NCBI GenBank assembly: GCA_049324315.1
Contig: JBMOKU010000057.1
Coordinates: forward strand, 62,001-126,000
From: JBMOKU01 sp049324315
GTDB taxonomy: Bacteria; Bacillota; Clostridia; Peptostreptococcales; Thermotaleaceae
Direction: 5' to 3'
Length of the DNA stretch: 64,000 bases
Position numbers and translations under genes: made by a program. Every line of letters starts with the position of its first letter. Position 1 is the stretch's first letter. The notes beneath the pieces are model-generated. The model saw only the letters and a list, made by a program, of their open reading frames with translations, was not told the DNA's origin and ran no database searches. Below are positions 16,162-24,413 of the stretch, in pieces.

Positions 16162-17337
16162 ATGAGATACTTTGATTATTTAAATGAAGAACAACAGCAT
16201 CATATCTTTTGTATCAAACCGGAAGTCTTTAATCGGGATAGTGACAAAGAACTGCTTTCCTATGCTTTAGGTGCAGCCCTCTATATGCCGGGCACCCGAG
16301 AGACACTGTCTCAAGATATCATCGACCGTAAGTACCCCAAGGTTAAATCCCTGGTATTTTGTTTAGAGGATGCCATCGGTGACCATGAGGTACAAAAAGC
16401 AGAGGAAAATGTAGTTAACCATCTGCGTAGATTAACAGAGGCAGTGAAAAAGGGGGAGATCGATTATCAAAACATTCCCCTTATTTTTTTAAGAATCCGA
16501 AGTCCACAACAGCTTGTGAAAATTGTGGATAAAGGGAAGGAATACCTTACGTTATTAACAGGCTTTGCTTTCCCCAAGTTTACCCATTTGAATGGAGAAG
16601 CTTTTTTTGATACACTATCAAAAGCGAATAAGTCTTTAGGGAAAGTGCTTTATGGCATGCCCATATTGGAGACGCCTGAGATCATCTATAAAGAACTGAG
16701 GATGGAAGCTTTGGACAAAATCCATGAAATTCTGGATAAATACTATGATCTGGTGTTGAATATCCGGATCGGAGCCACTGATTTTACCAGTCTCTTTGGT
16801 GTGCGTCGCACCTACGACATGACGATCTATGATATGGTGGTAATCCGGGAATGTATCGGGGATATCCTCAATAAATTCTGCCGTGCTAAAAAAGGATATG
16901 TTTTATCGGCGCCGGTATGGGAATATTTCCACAACGGTGATCGGGTCCTGAAGCCGCAGCTAAGGCAAACGCCCTTTACCGATACCTATGGACCATCAGG
17001 AGCAGCCATGCGGGTAAAAATGCTGAATAAATATATCGATGGTCTCATGCGGGAGGTACTGATGGATAAAGCCAATGGATTTATAGGCAAAACCATCATT
17101 CATCCCAGCCATATCACCCCGGTGCAAGCACTCTATGTAGTGAGTCACGAGGAGTATATGGATGCTTCGGGTATATTGGATAACAATCATGGTGGAATCG
17201 GTGTCTTCAAAAGCAAATATGAAAATAAAATGAATGAAATTAAGCCTCATCTTAACTGGGCAAAAAAGACCATGATGCGGGCAAAAATATACGGGGTGTT
17301 CCATGAACAACAAAACTTCACCAGTCTTCTTACGTAA
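16162..17337 (+). CDS. CitE-like HpcH/HpaI aldolase/citrate lyase family protein of the Ter module
   Basis: A 391-residue C-C bond lyase of the CitE-like TIM-barrel family. LGAALYMPGTRETL gives the N-terminal phosphate/CoA-binding strand and LVFCLEDAIGDHE the metal-binding acidic residues; LNIRIGATDFTSLFG and GKTIIHPSHI are also family features. Substrate unknown. In the Ter stress systems described by comparative genomics this enzyme sits with a PRTase-TRSP protein, a PRTase/PELOTA protein and a HAD phosphatase, proposed to make a nucleoside-like metabolite. Exactly those three follow here. It overlaps the next gene by 35 bases. Confidence 0.85.
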   Translation: MRYFDYLNEEQQHHIFCIKPEVFNRDSDKELLSYALGAALYMPGTRETLSQDIIDRKYPKVKSLVFCLEDAIGDHEVQKAEENVVNHLRRLTEAVKKGEIDYQNIPLIFLRIRSPQQLVKIVDKGKEYLTLLTGFAFPKFTHLNGEAFFDTLSKANKSLGKVLYGMPILETPEIIYKELRMEALDKIHEILDKYYDLVLNIRIGATDFTSLFGVRRTYDMTIYDMVVIRECIGDILNKFCRAKKGYVLSAPVWEYFHNGDRVLKPQLRQTPFTDTYGPSGAAMRVKMLNKYIDGLMREVLMDKANGFIGKTIIHPSHITPVQALYVVSHEEYMDASGILDNNHGGIGVFKSKYENKMNEIKPHLNWAKKTMMRAKIYGVFHEQQNFTSLLT

Positions 17338-18691
17338 TCAGCGATCATATAATATATTAAAGGACCTACATGTGGACTTGAATATCCACCACGACCCTTA
17401 CAATATACCTTTTGACAGGTTGTTTACCATGGCAGCGAGAAAGAACAAAAAGCGGGGATTTCTTTTCGTTAGTAAAGTGTTAGGAAAACATATACCAGTA
17501 TCACCCTATACACCGCTGCTTACCGGAGCTGCCCTGGCTTGCCGTTACATGGAAGCAGCATATGGTAAGGAAATACCTCATGTCAAAGAAATCATCCATG
17601 GATTGATCCAAGACGAGAATGCAGCATCAATCTATCAAAAGATACGAAAAAATCCTTTAAAACTGCAAGAGCCTGCTCTATTTATTGGCTTTGCAGAGAC
17701 AGCTACAGCCCTTGGGCATTCTGTCTTTGACTGCTTTGGAGGCGATGCGGTATATATACATACTACCCGGGAACAGATACCGAAGCTTCAGACGGCAATT
17801 TGTTTTGAAGAGGAGCATTCCCACGCCACCACCCATCGTTGTTATCCTGCTGATCAGGATATGTTCTCAAACAGTCATCCTATTATCCTCATCGATGATG
17901 AAATCACAACAGGTAAGACGGCTTTAAACATCATTGAAGCCATTCAAAAGAAATATCCACGGAAGGAATATGGCCTCATATCCATCTTGGATTGGCGTTC
18001 TGAAGAAGACCGACAGCGATTTATAGAGAAGGAAAAAGAACTGGGCATCAAAATCCATACAGCAGCACTGCTTGGCGGCTCTATTGCCGTTGAAGGCAGT
18101 CCCATCGTAGAGATGGAAACTATACAAGATATAGAGGATATTTTACATGCCGGTGAACAGGAGGTAGCCGTTACTTGTTTGGAGCCCGAGGAATTTGATT
18201 ATCCTATCATACCTTTTTGCTCCATCGACCTAGGTGGAATGGAGAATGTAAGTCCCTACCTACAGCTGACGGGACGATTTGGCATCTCGGATACAGAAAA
18301 AGGAAAAATCGACCTTATGGCAGCGCGTGTAGGTAACTTCTTAAAGAAGAAAAGACAAGGGGGGCCTACCCTATGCTTGGGAACGGGAGAATTTATGTAT
18401 CTGCCCATGCGGATTGCAGCCCATATGGGGGACGGGGTAAAGTATCATTCTACCACCAGAAGTCCCATCCATCCCTATGACCATCCGGAATATGGGGTTC
18501 AAAATGCCTTTATCTTTGACTGTCCGGATGACCCACAAATCATAAACTATTTCTATAATATTCCTCAGGGATATTATCAGGATCTCTTTTTGTTTTTAGA
18601 AAGAAAGGTAGAGGATCATCGATTGAAGCCTTTATATGAAGCCTTGAAAAAAACAGGGATACCTCGGATTCATATGATTATATTTGCATGA
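17303..18691 (+). CDS. Phosphoribosyltransferase with C-terminal TRSP domain (Ter module)
   Basis: A 462-residue two-domain protein. The N-terminal half is an orotate-PRTase-like fold: GFAETATALGHSVFDCFGG and the PRPP-binding loop IILIDDEITTGKT. The C-terminal half is the TRSP domain, named for the motif TTRSPIHPYDHPEYG that is visible here, with CLGTGEFMYLPMRIA before it. It starts inside the lyase gene behind GGGGTG, so translation is coupled. The predicted role is PRPP-dependent ribosylation of a base or small acid in a Ter-linked biosynthetic pathway; this is known only by gene context. Confidence 0.85.
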   Translation: MNNKTSPVFLRNQRSYNILKDLHVDLNIHHDPYNIPFDRLFTMAARKNKKRGFLFVSKVLGKHIPVSPYTPLLTGAALACRYMEAAYGKEIPHVKEIIHGLIQDENAASIYQKIRKNPLKLQEPALFIGFAETATALGHSVFDCFGGDAVYIHTTREQIPKLQTAICFEEEHSHATTHRCYPADQDMFSNSHPIILIDDEITTGKTALNIIEAIQKKYPRKEYGLISILDWRSEEDRQRFIEKEKELGIKIHTAALLGGSIAVEGSPIVEMETIQDIEDILHAGEQEVAVTCLEPEEFDYPIIPFCSIDLGGMENVSPYLQLTGRFGISDTEKGKIDLMAARVGNFLKKKRQGGPTLCLGTGEFMYLPMRIAAHMGDGVKYHSTTRSPIHPYDHPEYGVQNAFIFDCPDDPQIINYFYNIPQGYYQDLFLFLERKVEDHRLKPLYEALKKTGIPRIHMIIFA

Positions 18692-18711
18692 AGAATGAGA
18701 GGAGAACGCTA

Positions 18712-19842
18712 ATGGATGGAAGATTATTTGAAAAAGTCATACCGGAACCAACACCAATGGGAAGCTATGATCAGGGTGACGTTGTCTTCCTTCTAAAGGA
18801 CCTTAGTCATCTACAGATTGAAAGGGATACAGAGGATCGAGAGGAAGCTATTCAAAAGGGAAGGCACTATTCTGAAATGCTTCCCATCGAATATAAACCG
18901 TCTCAGGAGTATATGGACCTTTTTTATAAGTCCTTAGAAGAATCCTCAGAAAAGTTGGCTGCAGCTGTAGGGGTATCCTCAGAAAAGATACTGCAGAATA
19001 GGGGAAAAGATATTGTCCTTGTATCTTTAGCCAGGGCCGGAACACCCATCGGTATTCTGATGAAGCGCTATATAAAGTATCAATATGGTATGGATATTCC
19101 CCACTATAGTGTATCCATCATCAGGGGAAAGGGAATTGATGAAAATGCCATACGATATATAGTAAAGCACCACCCTGATCGATCTATCCAGTTTGTCGAC
19201 GGATGGACGGGAAAAGGGGCCATCACCATGGAACTGACCAAAGCCTGTCAAGCTTTTGAGGAGAAATACGGTATTCATCTGGATGATGATCTGGCGGTAT
19301 TGGCTGACCCGGGTCACTGTGTTCGTACATTTGGCACAAGAGAGGATTTTTTGATTGCCAGCGCCTGCTTAAATGCCACAGTATCCGGACTGATGAGCCG
19401 TACCGTTCATCGGAAGGATTTAATTGGAGAAGATGATTTTCATGGTGCCAAATATTATAAGGAGCTGGAAAAGGAAGATGTATCCAACTTTTTCATTGAT
19501 ACCATTACAGACAAATTTCCCCTCGTAGAAGAGAGGATACGTAAAGAACTGCAGGAAAGTTTGAATGAAGACACAACGCCAACATGGAAGGGACTTCACG
19601 ATATTGAAAAGATCCAAAAAGAATTCCACATGCCGGATATCAATCTAATTAAGCCCGGTATCGGTGAGACTACCAGGGTATTGCTGCGGAGAGTGCCTTG
19701 GAAAATCCTGATCAGGGAGGAAGAAAGCCCAAACCTCGCCCATATCCTGCTGCTGGCAAGAGACCGGAATGTGACCGTGGAAGTATATCCTCATATGACC
19801 TATCTATGCTGCGGACTGATCTGTCCTATAAAGGGGGAATAG
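18712..19842 (+). CDS. StiP-like protein: phosphoribosyltransferase plus PELOTA RNA-binding domain (Ter module)
   Basis: I favour the ATG at 18712 because GAGAGGAG lies 7 bases before it; the ATG at 18688, overlapping the previous stop as ATGA, would add eight residues. The N-terminal 290 residues are a PRTase-like domain (VLVSLARAGTPIGILMKRY, SIQFVDGWTGKGAI). The last 80 or so (ETTRVLLRRVPWKILIREEE onward) fit the PELOTA RNA-binding fold, ending in a Cys-Cys pair. Database names include cysteine protease StiP, but the sequence speaks more for a base-modifying PRTase. It lies 4 bases before the HAD gene. Confidence 0.8.
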   Translation: MDGRLFEKVIPEPTPMGSYDQGDVVFLLKDLSHLQIERDTEDREEAIQKGRHYSEMLPIEYKPSQEYMDLFYKSLEESSEKLAAAVGVSSEKILQNRGKDIVLVSLARAGTPIGILMKRYIKYQYGMDIPHYSVSIIRGKGIDENAIRYIVKHHPDRSIQFVDGWTGKGAITMELTKACQAFEEKYGIHLDDDLAVLADPGHCVRTFGTREDFLIASACLNATVSGLMSRTVHRKDLIGEDDFHGAKYYKELEKEDVSNFFIDTITDKFPLVEERIRKELQESLNEDTTPTWKGLHDIEKIQKEFHMPDINLIKPGIGETTRVLLRRVPWKILIREEESPNLAHILLLARDRNVTVEVYPHMTYLCCGLICPIKGE

Positions 19843-19845
19843 ACA

Positions 19846-20676
19846 TTGATATTTGCCAGTGATTTGGATCAGACCCTAATCTATTCAAAAAGGTTTGTAA
19901 CCGGTGAAAATCATAGGGTGCGACTGATCGAAACGAAGGATGAAGAAGAAATCTCCTACATGACAGAAAAAGCCATCGATTCATTAAAAGCCATATCTCA
20001 AAAGATACTGTTTATTCCTACAACGACTCGTACAGTAGCGCAGTATCAGCGCATCAGCCTGTTTCACAATGAAATTGTTCCTTCCTATGCTGTGGTCAGC
20101 AATGGAGGCAATATTATGGTCAAGGGCCAGCTGGATAAAGGGTGGAATGAAAAGATACATTCTAGAATCAAGAATGAATGCTTGGAATCCCATGATGTCT
20201 TGGGTGGATTTGAAGAAATCCGGTCGGAAGCCTGGGTGAAATCCCTGCGGACAGCGGACGGACTGTTTCATTACTGCATCATAGAGAAAGAACATATACC
20301 GAAGAGAGAATTGGAGGATTTCTCAAAATGGCTGCGGGTAAATAACTGGCATATGTCCCTACAGGGACGCAAGCTGTACTTTGTTCCCCGGTGTGTCAGC
20401 AAGTGGGAAGCTATCGCACATATTCAAGAAAGAGAAGGGAAAGAGACCGTGATCGCAGCAGGAGATTCCCTGCTGGATATGCCTATGCTGGATATGGCGA
20501 ATTATGCTCTAGTACCTACCCACGGAGAAATTATGAAGACCTACGGAAAAACAGCAGAAGAAGTAAGCACTTATACGTTTATAGATAAAGAGGGTATCGC
20601 TGCCGCCGAAGAAATACTGGAGAAGGTAAGTGAGATCCTAAAGCATTCATCACAGATACAGAAAAGAGTTATATAA
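19846..20676 (+). CDS. HAD family phosphatase (Ter module)
   Basis: A 276-residue Cof-type HAD hydrolase. It starts at TTG (AAGGGGGA upstream) with the catalytic motif FASDLDQTLIYSK directly at the N-terminus; motif II is in PTTTRT, a cap domain follows, and GDSLLDMPMLDMA is the C-terminal metal-binding motif. It would remove phosphate from the product of the PRTase and lyase enzymes encoded just before. It is the last gene of the module and is followed by a terminator. Confidence 0.85.
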   Translation: MIFASDLDQTLIYSKRFVTGENHRVRLIETKDEEEISYMTEKAIDSLKAISQKILFIPTTTRTVAQYQRISLFHNEIVPSYAVVSNGGNIMVKGQLDKGWNEKIHSRIKNECLESHDVLGGFEEIRSEAWVKSLRTADGLFHYCIIEKEHIPKRELEDFSKWLRVNNWHMSLQGRKLYFVPRCVSKWEAIAHIQEREGKETVIAAGDSLLDMPMLDMANYALVPTHGEIMKTYGKTAEEVSTYTFIDKEGIAAAEEILEKVSEILKHSSQIQKRVI

Positions 20677-20677
20677 G

Positions 20678-20722
20678 AAGCTGCCTAATAGACCGGAAGG
20701 GTTTAAGGGCAGCTTTTATCTT
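20678..20722 (+). terminator. Terminator of the Ter module
   Basis: AAGCTGCC (20678-20685) pairs with GGCAGCTT (20708-20715), followed by TTATCTT. Confidence 0.75.
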
Positions 20723-20775
20723 AGTCTAATTCTAAGAAAATAGGTTATTACAGGAATGTGGTTTGAGGCTACTGG

Positions 20776-20847
20776 GCAAGACTTGGGGACTGGTCCACTG
20801 TCCGGTGTGTTTTTTTGCCGGACTGGGGCCCTGTCCCCATGTGTTGC
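20776..20847. repeat. Family A hairpin repeat, copy 2
   Basis: GCAAGACTTGGGGAC (20776-20790) is identical to copy 1; the right arm is GTCCCCATGTGTTGC with mismatches. The inner GTCCGG/CCGGAC hairpin is kept. Just after it, AAGACAAA/TTTGTCTT around GGGACG (20867-20893) looks like a shorter related hairpin. Confidence 0.8.
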
Positions 20848-21072
20848 CGAATACAGAGTTACTTTGAAGACAAAGGGACGCTTCATTTGTCTTTACAGAG
20901 TTAGCATAAGGGTAAAGCATCTTGAGGGCGATAAAATGAAGGATGATATTTTACAGAAGTACAATTCTCAATGTTAAGAATTAAAATGTAAATAGAAAAA
21001 ATTGATAACACGCTTGATTTTTCATAATATTTCGAATAAAATATATTCATTTAAACATTGAGGAGGATTACC

Positions 21073-21390
21073 ATGGAACAATTTAAGAATGTGACAGTTG
21101 TAAAGCAGGCCAATGTATACTTTGGCGGCAAGGTTACCAGCAGAACGATTATATTTGATGACGGAGAAAAGAAAACCCTGGGGATTATGATGCCGGGTGA
21201 ATATGAGTTTGGAACAGAAAAAAAAGAGCTGATGGAGATTATGGCCGGTAAGATGGCAGTAAAACTTCCCCATAGTAACGAATGGGTTACTTTTACTGCC
21301 GGACAGTCTTTCGAAGTACCGGGAAATTCAAAATTTAATCTGGTGGTTAAAGAACTGACAGACTACTGTTGCTCATATTTATCCGAATAA
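21073..21390 (+). CDS. ppnP: Pyrimidine/purine nucleoside phosphorylase PpnP
   Basis: I start at the ATG after AGGAGGATTACC (21073). The 105-residue cupin-like protein matches PpnP (formerly YaiE, DUF1255): VYFGGKVTSRTI, LGIMMPGEYEFGTEKKELMEI, and GQSFEVPGNSKFNLVV. The family splits several nucleosides with phosphate. It is a single gene between the Ter module and the erm leader, with no clear partner. Confidence 0.85.
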   Translation: MEQFKNVTVVKQANVYFGGKVTSRTIIFDDGEKKTLGIMMPGEYEFGTEKKELMEIMAGKMAVKLPHSNEWVTFTAGQSFEVPGNSKFNLVVKELTDYCCSYLSE

Positions 21391-21492
21391 TACAAGTCTT
21401 AAAAAACTACAAGGGACAGATCCACTGGTGTGACAAATAAACTGTACACTAAAATCACAAGCTACTCTACCTGTCCGGTTTTAAATAAATCA

Positions 21493-21521
21493 TTGTAAAC
21501 GCCAGATAGGTATGGTATCAT
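21493..21521 (+). promoter_or_regulatory. Promoter of the erm leader transcript
   Basis: TTGTAA (21493-21498), a 17-bp spacer, then the extended -10 TGGTATCAT with hexamer TATCAT at 21516-21521. It would start the transcript near 21528, about 30 bases before the leader peptide. Confidence 0.55.
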
Positions 21522-21558
21522 AAATGTGATTTAGAATGAATGGAGGGTTGTTTGGAAA

Positions 21559-21609
21559 TGGGTGGTATTAATATGATCAGATTTCGATTTAACGCTTTAT
21601 GCAACTAAT
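21559..21609 (+). CDS. Erm leader peptide with Arg-Phe-Arg stalling-type motif
   Basis: ATG to TAA encodes MGGINMIRFRFNALCN, 16 residues, behind GGAGGG. Leader peptides of macrolide resistance genes related to ErmD carry an Arg-x-Arg (+x+) motif, as in MRLRF, at which a macrolide-bound ribosome stalls. IRFRF here has the same arrangement. The gene lies in the long leader of an ErmD-like methyltransferase, so it is best read as the drug sensor of that gene. The assignment rests on motif and position. Confidence 0.65.
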
Positions 21610-21703
21610 TTAATAGTGCTTAAAGGCTCTGCCTGCATGCAGAGTAATCGGGATTGGTCTGCCTATTTTTAAGGAAACCTTTATTAATGATACATTTTTT
21701 TAT

Positions 21704-21766
21704 AACATATAGGGAATTATGGATATTTGCAAGATGTAGATAATTTTATAATTTCCGCTATGTGTT
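21704..21766. repeat. Hairpin repeat (family C), copy 1
   Basis: AACATATAGGGAATTAT pairs imperfectly with ATAATTTCCGCTATGTGTT. The same hairpin in perfect form occurs at 30021-30080, including the flanking TTTTAT and TTTC. It sits inside the erm leader. Confidence 0.65.
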
Positions 21767-21824
21767 TCAGAAAAGTCAACATGGAGAATTTTTTTCACAG
21801 ACTTTTTTATATATAAGAAATGTT

Positions 21825-21858
21825 AAAGAGGGAGAGACAAATCTGCCCTCTTTTTTGT
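21825..21858 (+). terminator. Terminator inside the erm leader
   Basis: AAAGAGGG (21825-21832) pairs with CCCTCTTT (21846-21853), followed by TTTTGTG. No complete gene ends here, so it may be an attenuator for read-through toward erm. Confidence 0.7.
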
Positions 21859-21979
21859 GTATTTTAAAGCAGAACAGTATAGATGAAGAATATATGAAAT
21901 CTTCTTCAATAAAGGATGGAACGACGCGTGGATCCTTCTGTCATTTTGCTTGTTGACAGCTGAAGGGAGGGATAGAGTT

Positions 21980-22027
21980 TTGTATCGTCCATCTATGAGA
22001 AGGGTAGTCTATCATTCTTCTGTTTAA
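21980..22027 (+). CDS. Possible second leader peptide before erm
   Basis: A TTG-started ORF encodes MYRPSMRRVVYHSSV (15 residues) after GAAGGGAGGGATAGAG. Its TAA overlaps an ATG as TAATG, so a ribosome finishing it could restart on a frame that runs in phase into erm through the attenuator hairpin. An internal ATG gives MRRVVYHSSV. Evidence is the ribosome binding site and the position only. Confidence 0.4.
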   Translation: MYRPSMRRVVYHSSV

Positions 22028-22126
22028 TGACCATGGATCTAACCAGTAAAGATACCTTGTTTTCTGTTAGCTATAGACAAGAGCTTTCTTTCAGTTTTTG
22101 TTATACCCTTTTCCGTTTACTTAAAG

Positions 22127-22158
22127 CACAGGCAGTCAGCCTGTGTTTTTTATTTTAT
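22127..22158 (+). terminator. Attenuator terminator directly before erm
   Basis: CACAGGC (22127-22133) and GCCTGTG (22139-22145) form a perfect stem with a 5-base loop, extended by AAAG/TTTT pairs and followed by TTTTTTATTTTATTT. It ends about 20 bases before the erm start, a classic position for transcription attenuation. Confidence 0.8.
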
Positions 22159-22179
22159 TTGATTGAACGGAGGATAAGC

Positions 22180-23031
22180 ATGAACAGACAAGACAAGGGG
22201 CATCGTAAGGTTCGGAAATGGAGATCAGGGCCTAATTTTTCGGGGCAGCATCTCATGCACAATAAAGAAATCATAAAAGAGATCATTAAACAAGCCCAGA
22301 TAAAATCAAAGGACACCGTTATTGACCTAGGAGCTGGTAAGGGGGCGTTGACCTTTCCTCTAGCAGAAAAAGCGGGCAAGGTGCTGGCCGTTGAGAATGA
22401 TCCAGCCTTTGCAGAAATACTTCGCAGAAAGGCAGCTGATTATTCAAATATCACAATCATTGAAAAGGACATTTTGAAATTGAATCTTCCCCAAACTCCT
22501 TTTTACGTAGTGGCGAATATTCCATATGCCATTACGACACCTATATTGGAGAAGCTTCTCAACAAACCAACAAACGCTCTACAAGGAGCCATGATTATGG
22601 TGGAAAAGGGGGCCGCTAAACGCTTTACGGCAAATCCCATCATGGACTCTCGTATCTTAAGATGGCGAATGTGGTTTGATATAGAATTGGCAAGAGTGGT
22701 TTCCAGAGACAATTTTTCGCCACCACCCAAAGTGGACTCAGCGGTGCTGAGAATAAAAGGAAAGAATAATCCAAAGGTTTCACCAAAGCAGCATTTACAA
22801 TTTATGGGGCTAGCGGAAAATGGACTAAAATACCCGCAATGGCCCATTTGCGAAGCATTGAAGAGTATATTTACACCGCCGCAAATGAATCGGTTAATGA
22901 AAAACATAGGTATGGATCGAGATACACCGATTTGTCTATTGAGCGAAGAACAATGGGGAGATGTATTCCATACCGTGATCCAATATGTGGAGCCCTTTCG
23001 CTGGCCAAAGGGAAAAAAGATGAAAAAATAA
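22180..23031 (+). CDS. erm: 23S rRNA (adenine-N6) dimethyltransferase, Erm(D)-like
   Basis: I start at the ATG after ACGGAGGATAAGC (22180), giving 283 residues. PNFSGQHLMHNKEII, the SAM-binding motif VIDLGAGKGALTFPL, the catalytic NIPYAITTP and FSPPPKVDSAVLRI identify an Erm/KsgA-type enzyme. The N-terminus and the MVEKGAAKRFT and WRMWFDI segments are those of the ErmD-type Bacillus branch. It would dimethylate A2058 of 23S rRNA and give resistance to macrolides, lincosamides and streptogramin B. The leader peptide and terminators before it imply inducible expression. The hflX gene follows after 34 bases. Confidence 0.92.
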   Translation: MNRQDKGHRKVRKWRSGPNFSGQHLMHNKEIIKEIIKQAQIKSKDTVIDLGAGKGALTFPLAEKAGKVLAVENDPAFAEILRRKAADYSNITIIEKDILKLNLPQTPFYVVANIPYAITTPILEKLLNKPTNALQGAMIMVEKGAAKRFTANPIMDSRILRWRMWFDIELARVVSRDNFSPPPKVDSAVLRIKGKNNPKVSPKQHLQFMGLAENGLKYPQWPICEALKSIFTPPQMNRLMKNIGMDRDTPICLLSEEQWGDVFHTVIQYVEPFRWPKGKKMKK

Positions 23032-23065
23032 TAAATTGATTTCAAAAATGAATGGAGGAATATAT

Positions 23066-24322
23066 ATGGAACAGAAACAAAAAGCGATATTAGTAGGTGT
23101 CAATCTTAAGCATCAACGAGATTTTACAAGCTCGATGGAAGAACTGTTTAACTTGGCTGCTGCATGTGATATTGAAGTAGTTGATGAAGTCACACAGAAT
23201 CTAAATCATGTGAACACATCCCATTATATTGGAACAGGAAAGATTCAAGAAGTTTTGACATTGGTTAATAATACGGATACAAATATAGTTATTTTTAATG
23301 ATGAGCTGTCTCCTTCCCAAATCCGTAATCTTGAAGAAGCTTTAGCGTGTAAAGTAATAGATCGAACGAGTTTGATTTTGGATATTTTTGCACAGAGGGC
23401 TAAAACAAGGGAAGCGCAGCTTCAAGTGGAAATAGCGAAGCTGCAGTATATGCTGCCGCGGTTAGTTGGCCTTGGTGAATCATTGGGACGTCAAAGTGGC
23501 GGTGTTGGTACTAAAAACAGAGGTGCTGGGGAGAAAAAACTGGAGTTGGATCGTAGAAAGATTGAAGAAAGGATCAGTGGATTGCACAAAGAATTAGAAA
23601 TACTTGTGACTCAACGGCAAAACCAACGGAAGCAGCGTAAGAAGAAGGAGATCCCTGTAGTTGCCTTGGTAGGGTACACGAACGCAGGTAAGTCAAGTAT
23701 TATGAATGCCATGATGGATTTATTCAGTTCATCTGCCAATAAACAAGTATTTGAAAAGGATATGTTGTTTGCCACATTGGAAACCTCTGTTAGAAACATT
23801 AAGCTGCCGGATAAGAAATCTTTCCTGCTAACGGATACAGTAGGATTTGTCAGCAAACTGCCCCACCATCTTATAAAAGCATTCCGTTCTACCTTAGAAG
23901 AAGTGGCGGAAGCCGATTTGCTGATTCAGGTGGTGGATTATTCAAATCCTGAGTATAGGCAGCACATGCATGTTACAAGAGAGACCTTAAAAGAATTAGG
24001 AGTGGAGAATATTTCTGTCATCTATGCATATAACAAGATAGATTTAGTGGACAGTGAAATTCCAAAGGATGAAATGGATTGTGTGTACATTTCTGCTAAG
24101 AAGAAGGTAGGAATAGATATGTTAGTGAATCTTATCCGTCAGAAAGCTTTCACACAATATGTTGATTGTAGGATGCTAATCCCCTATGACAAAGGAAATA
24201 TTGTCTCTTATCTAAACGACAATGCAAATATAAAATCAAGTATTTATGAAAGCGATGGAATATTGATATCCCTAGAATGTAAGAAAGCTGATTATGAGAG
24301 ATATCAGCAATATAGAAAATAG
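23066..24322 (+). CDS. hflX: Ribosome-associated GTPase HflX
   Basis: I start at the ATG after GGAGGAATATAT (23066). The 418-residue protein has the HflX N-terminal domain (HYIGTGKIQEV, VIFNDELSPSQIRNLEE), a coiled-coil linker after GGVGTKNRGAGEKKLELDRR, and a G domain with GYTNAGKSS, the DTVGFV switch, and NKID. HflX binds and splits stalled or antibiotic-bound 70S ribosomes. Close behind erm, and with no promoter evident in the 34-base gap, it probably shares the erm transcript, which would put two ribosome-protecting functions under one drug-responsive leader. Confidence 0.93.
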   Translation: MEQKQKAILVGVNLKHQRDFTSSMEELFNLAAACDIEVVDEVTQNLNHVNTSHYIGTGKIQEVLTLVNNTDTNIVIFNDELSPSQIRNLEEALACKVIDRTSLILDIFAQRAKTREAQLQVEIAKLQYMLPRLVGLGESLGRQSGGVGTKNRGAGEKKLELDRRKIEERISGLHKELEILVTQRQNQRKQRKKKEIPVVALVGYTNAGKSSIMNAMMDLFSSSANKQVFEKDMLFATLETSVRNIKLPDKKSFLLTDTVGFVSKLPHHLIKAFRSTLEEVAEADLLIQVVDYSNPEYRQHMHVTRETLKELGVENISVIYAYNKIDLVDSEIPKDEMDCVYISAKKKVGIDMLVNLIRQKAFTQYVDCRMLIPYDKGNIVSYLNDNANIKSSIYESDGILISLECKKADYERYQQYRK

Positions 24323-24349
24323 GGCGGCAGCTGCAACTGCCATAAACGT

Positions 24350-24387
24350 AAAACTGATAAGATTTTGATGATCTTATCAGTTTTTTG
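24350..24387. terminator. Terminator after hflX
   Basis: AAAACTGATAAGAT (24350-24363) and ATCTTATCAGTTTT (24371-24384) form a perfect 14-bp stem followed by TTG. A minus-strand gene ends just beyond, so it probably works both ways. Confidence 0.9.
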
Positions 24388-24413
24388 TTAAATTTACGTA
24401 TTTCTTTGTTATA

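Noticed and set aside
18712..19842. Cysteine protease function for the StiP-like protein
   Set aside because: I see PRTase-like and PELOTA-like segments but no convincing catalytic Cys-His pair, so the protease name is mentioned only as a label.
20756..20977. 73-codon ORF over a family A repeat
   Set aside because: It is formed by the repeat sequence itself and has no ribosome binding site.
21762..21956. 64-codon ORF in the erm leader
   Set aside because: It runs across a terminator and a repeat end, with no ribosome binding site. The leader ORFs at 21559 and 21980 have better support.
22027..22180. A 51-residue N-terminal extension of Erm from the ATG at 22027
   Set aside because: The stretch contains a perfect terminator hairpin with T-run and reads as low-quality protein, while the ATG at 22180 has a good ribosome binding site and matches the start of ErmD-type enzymes.
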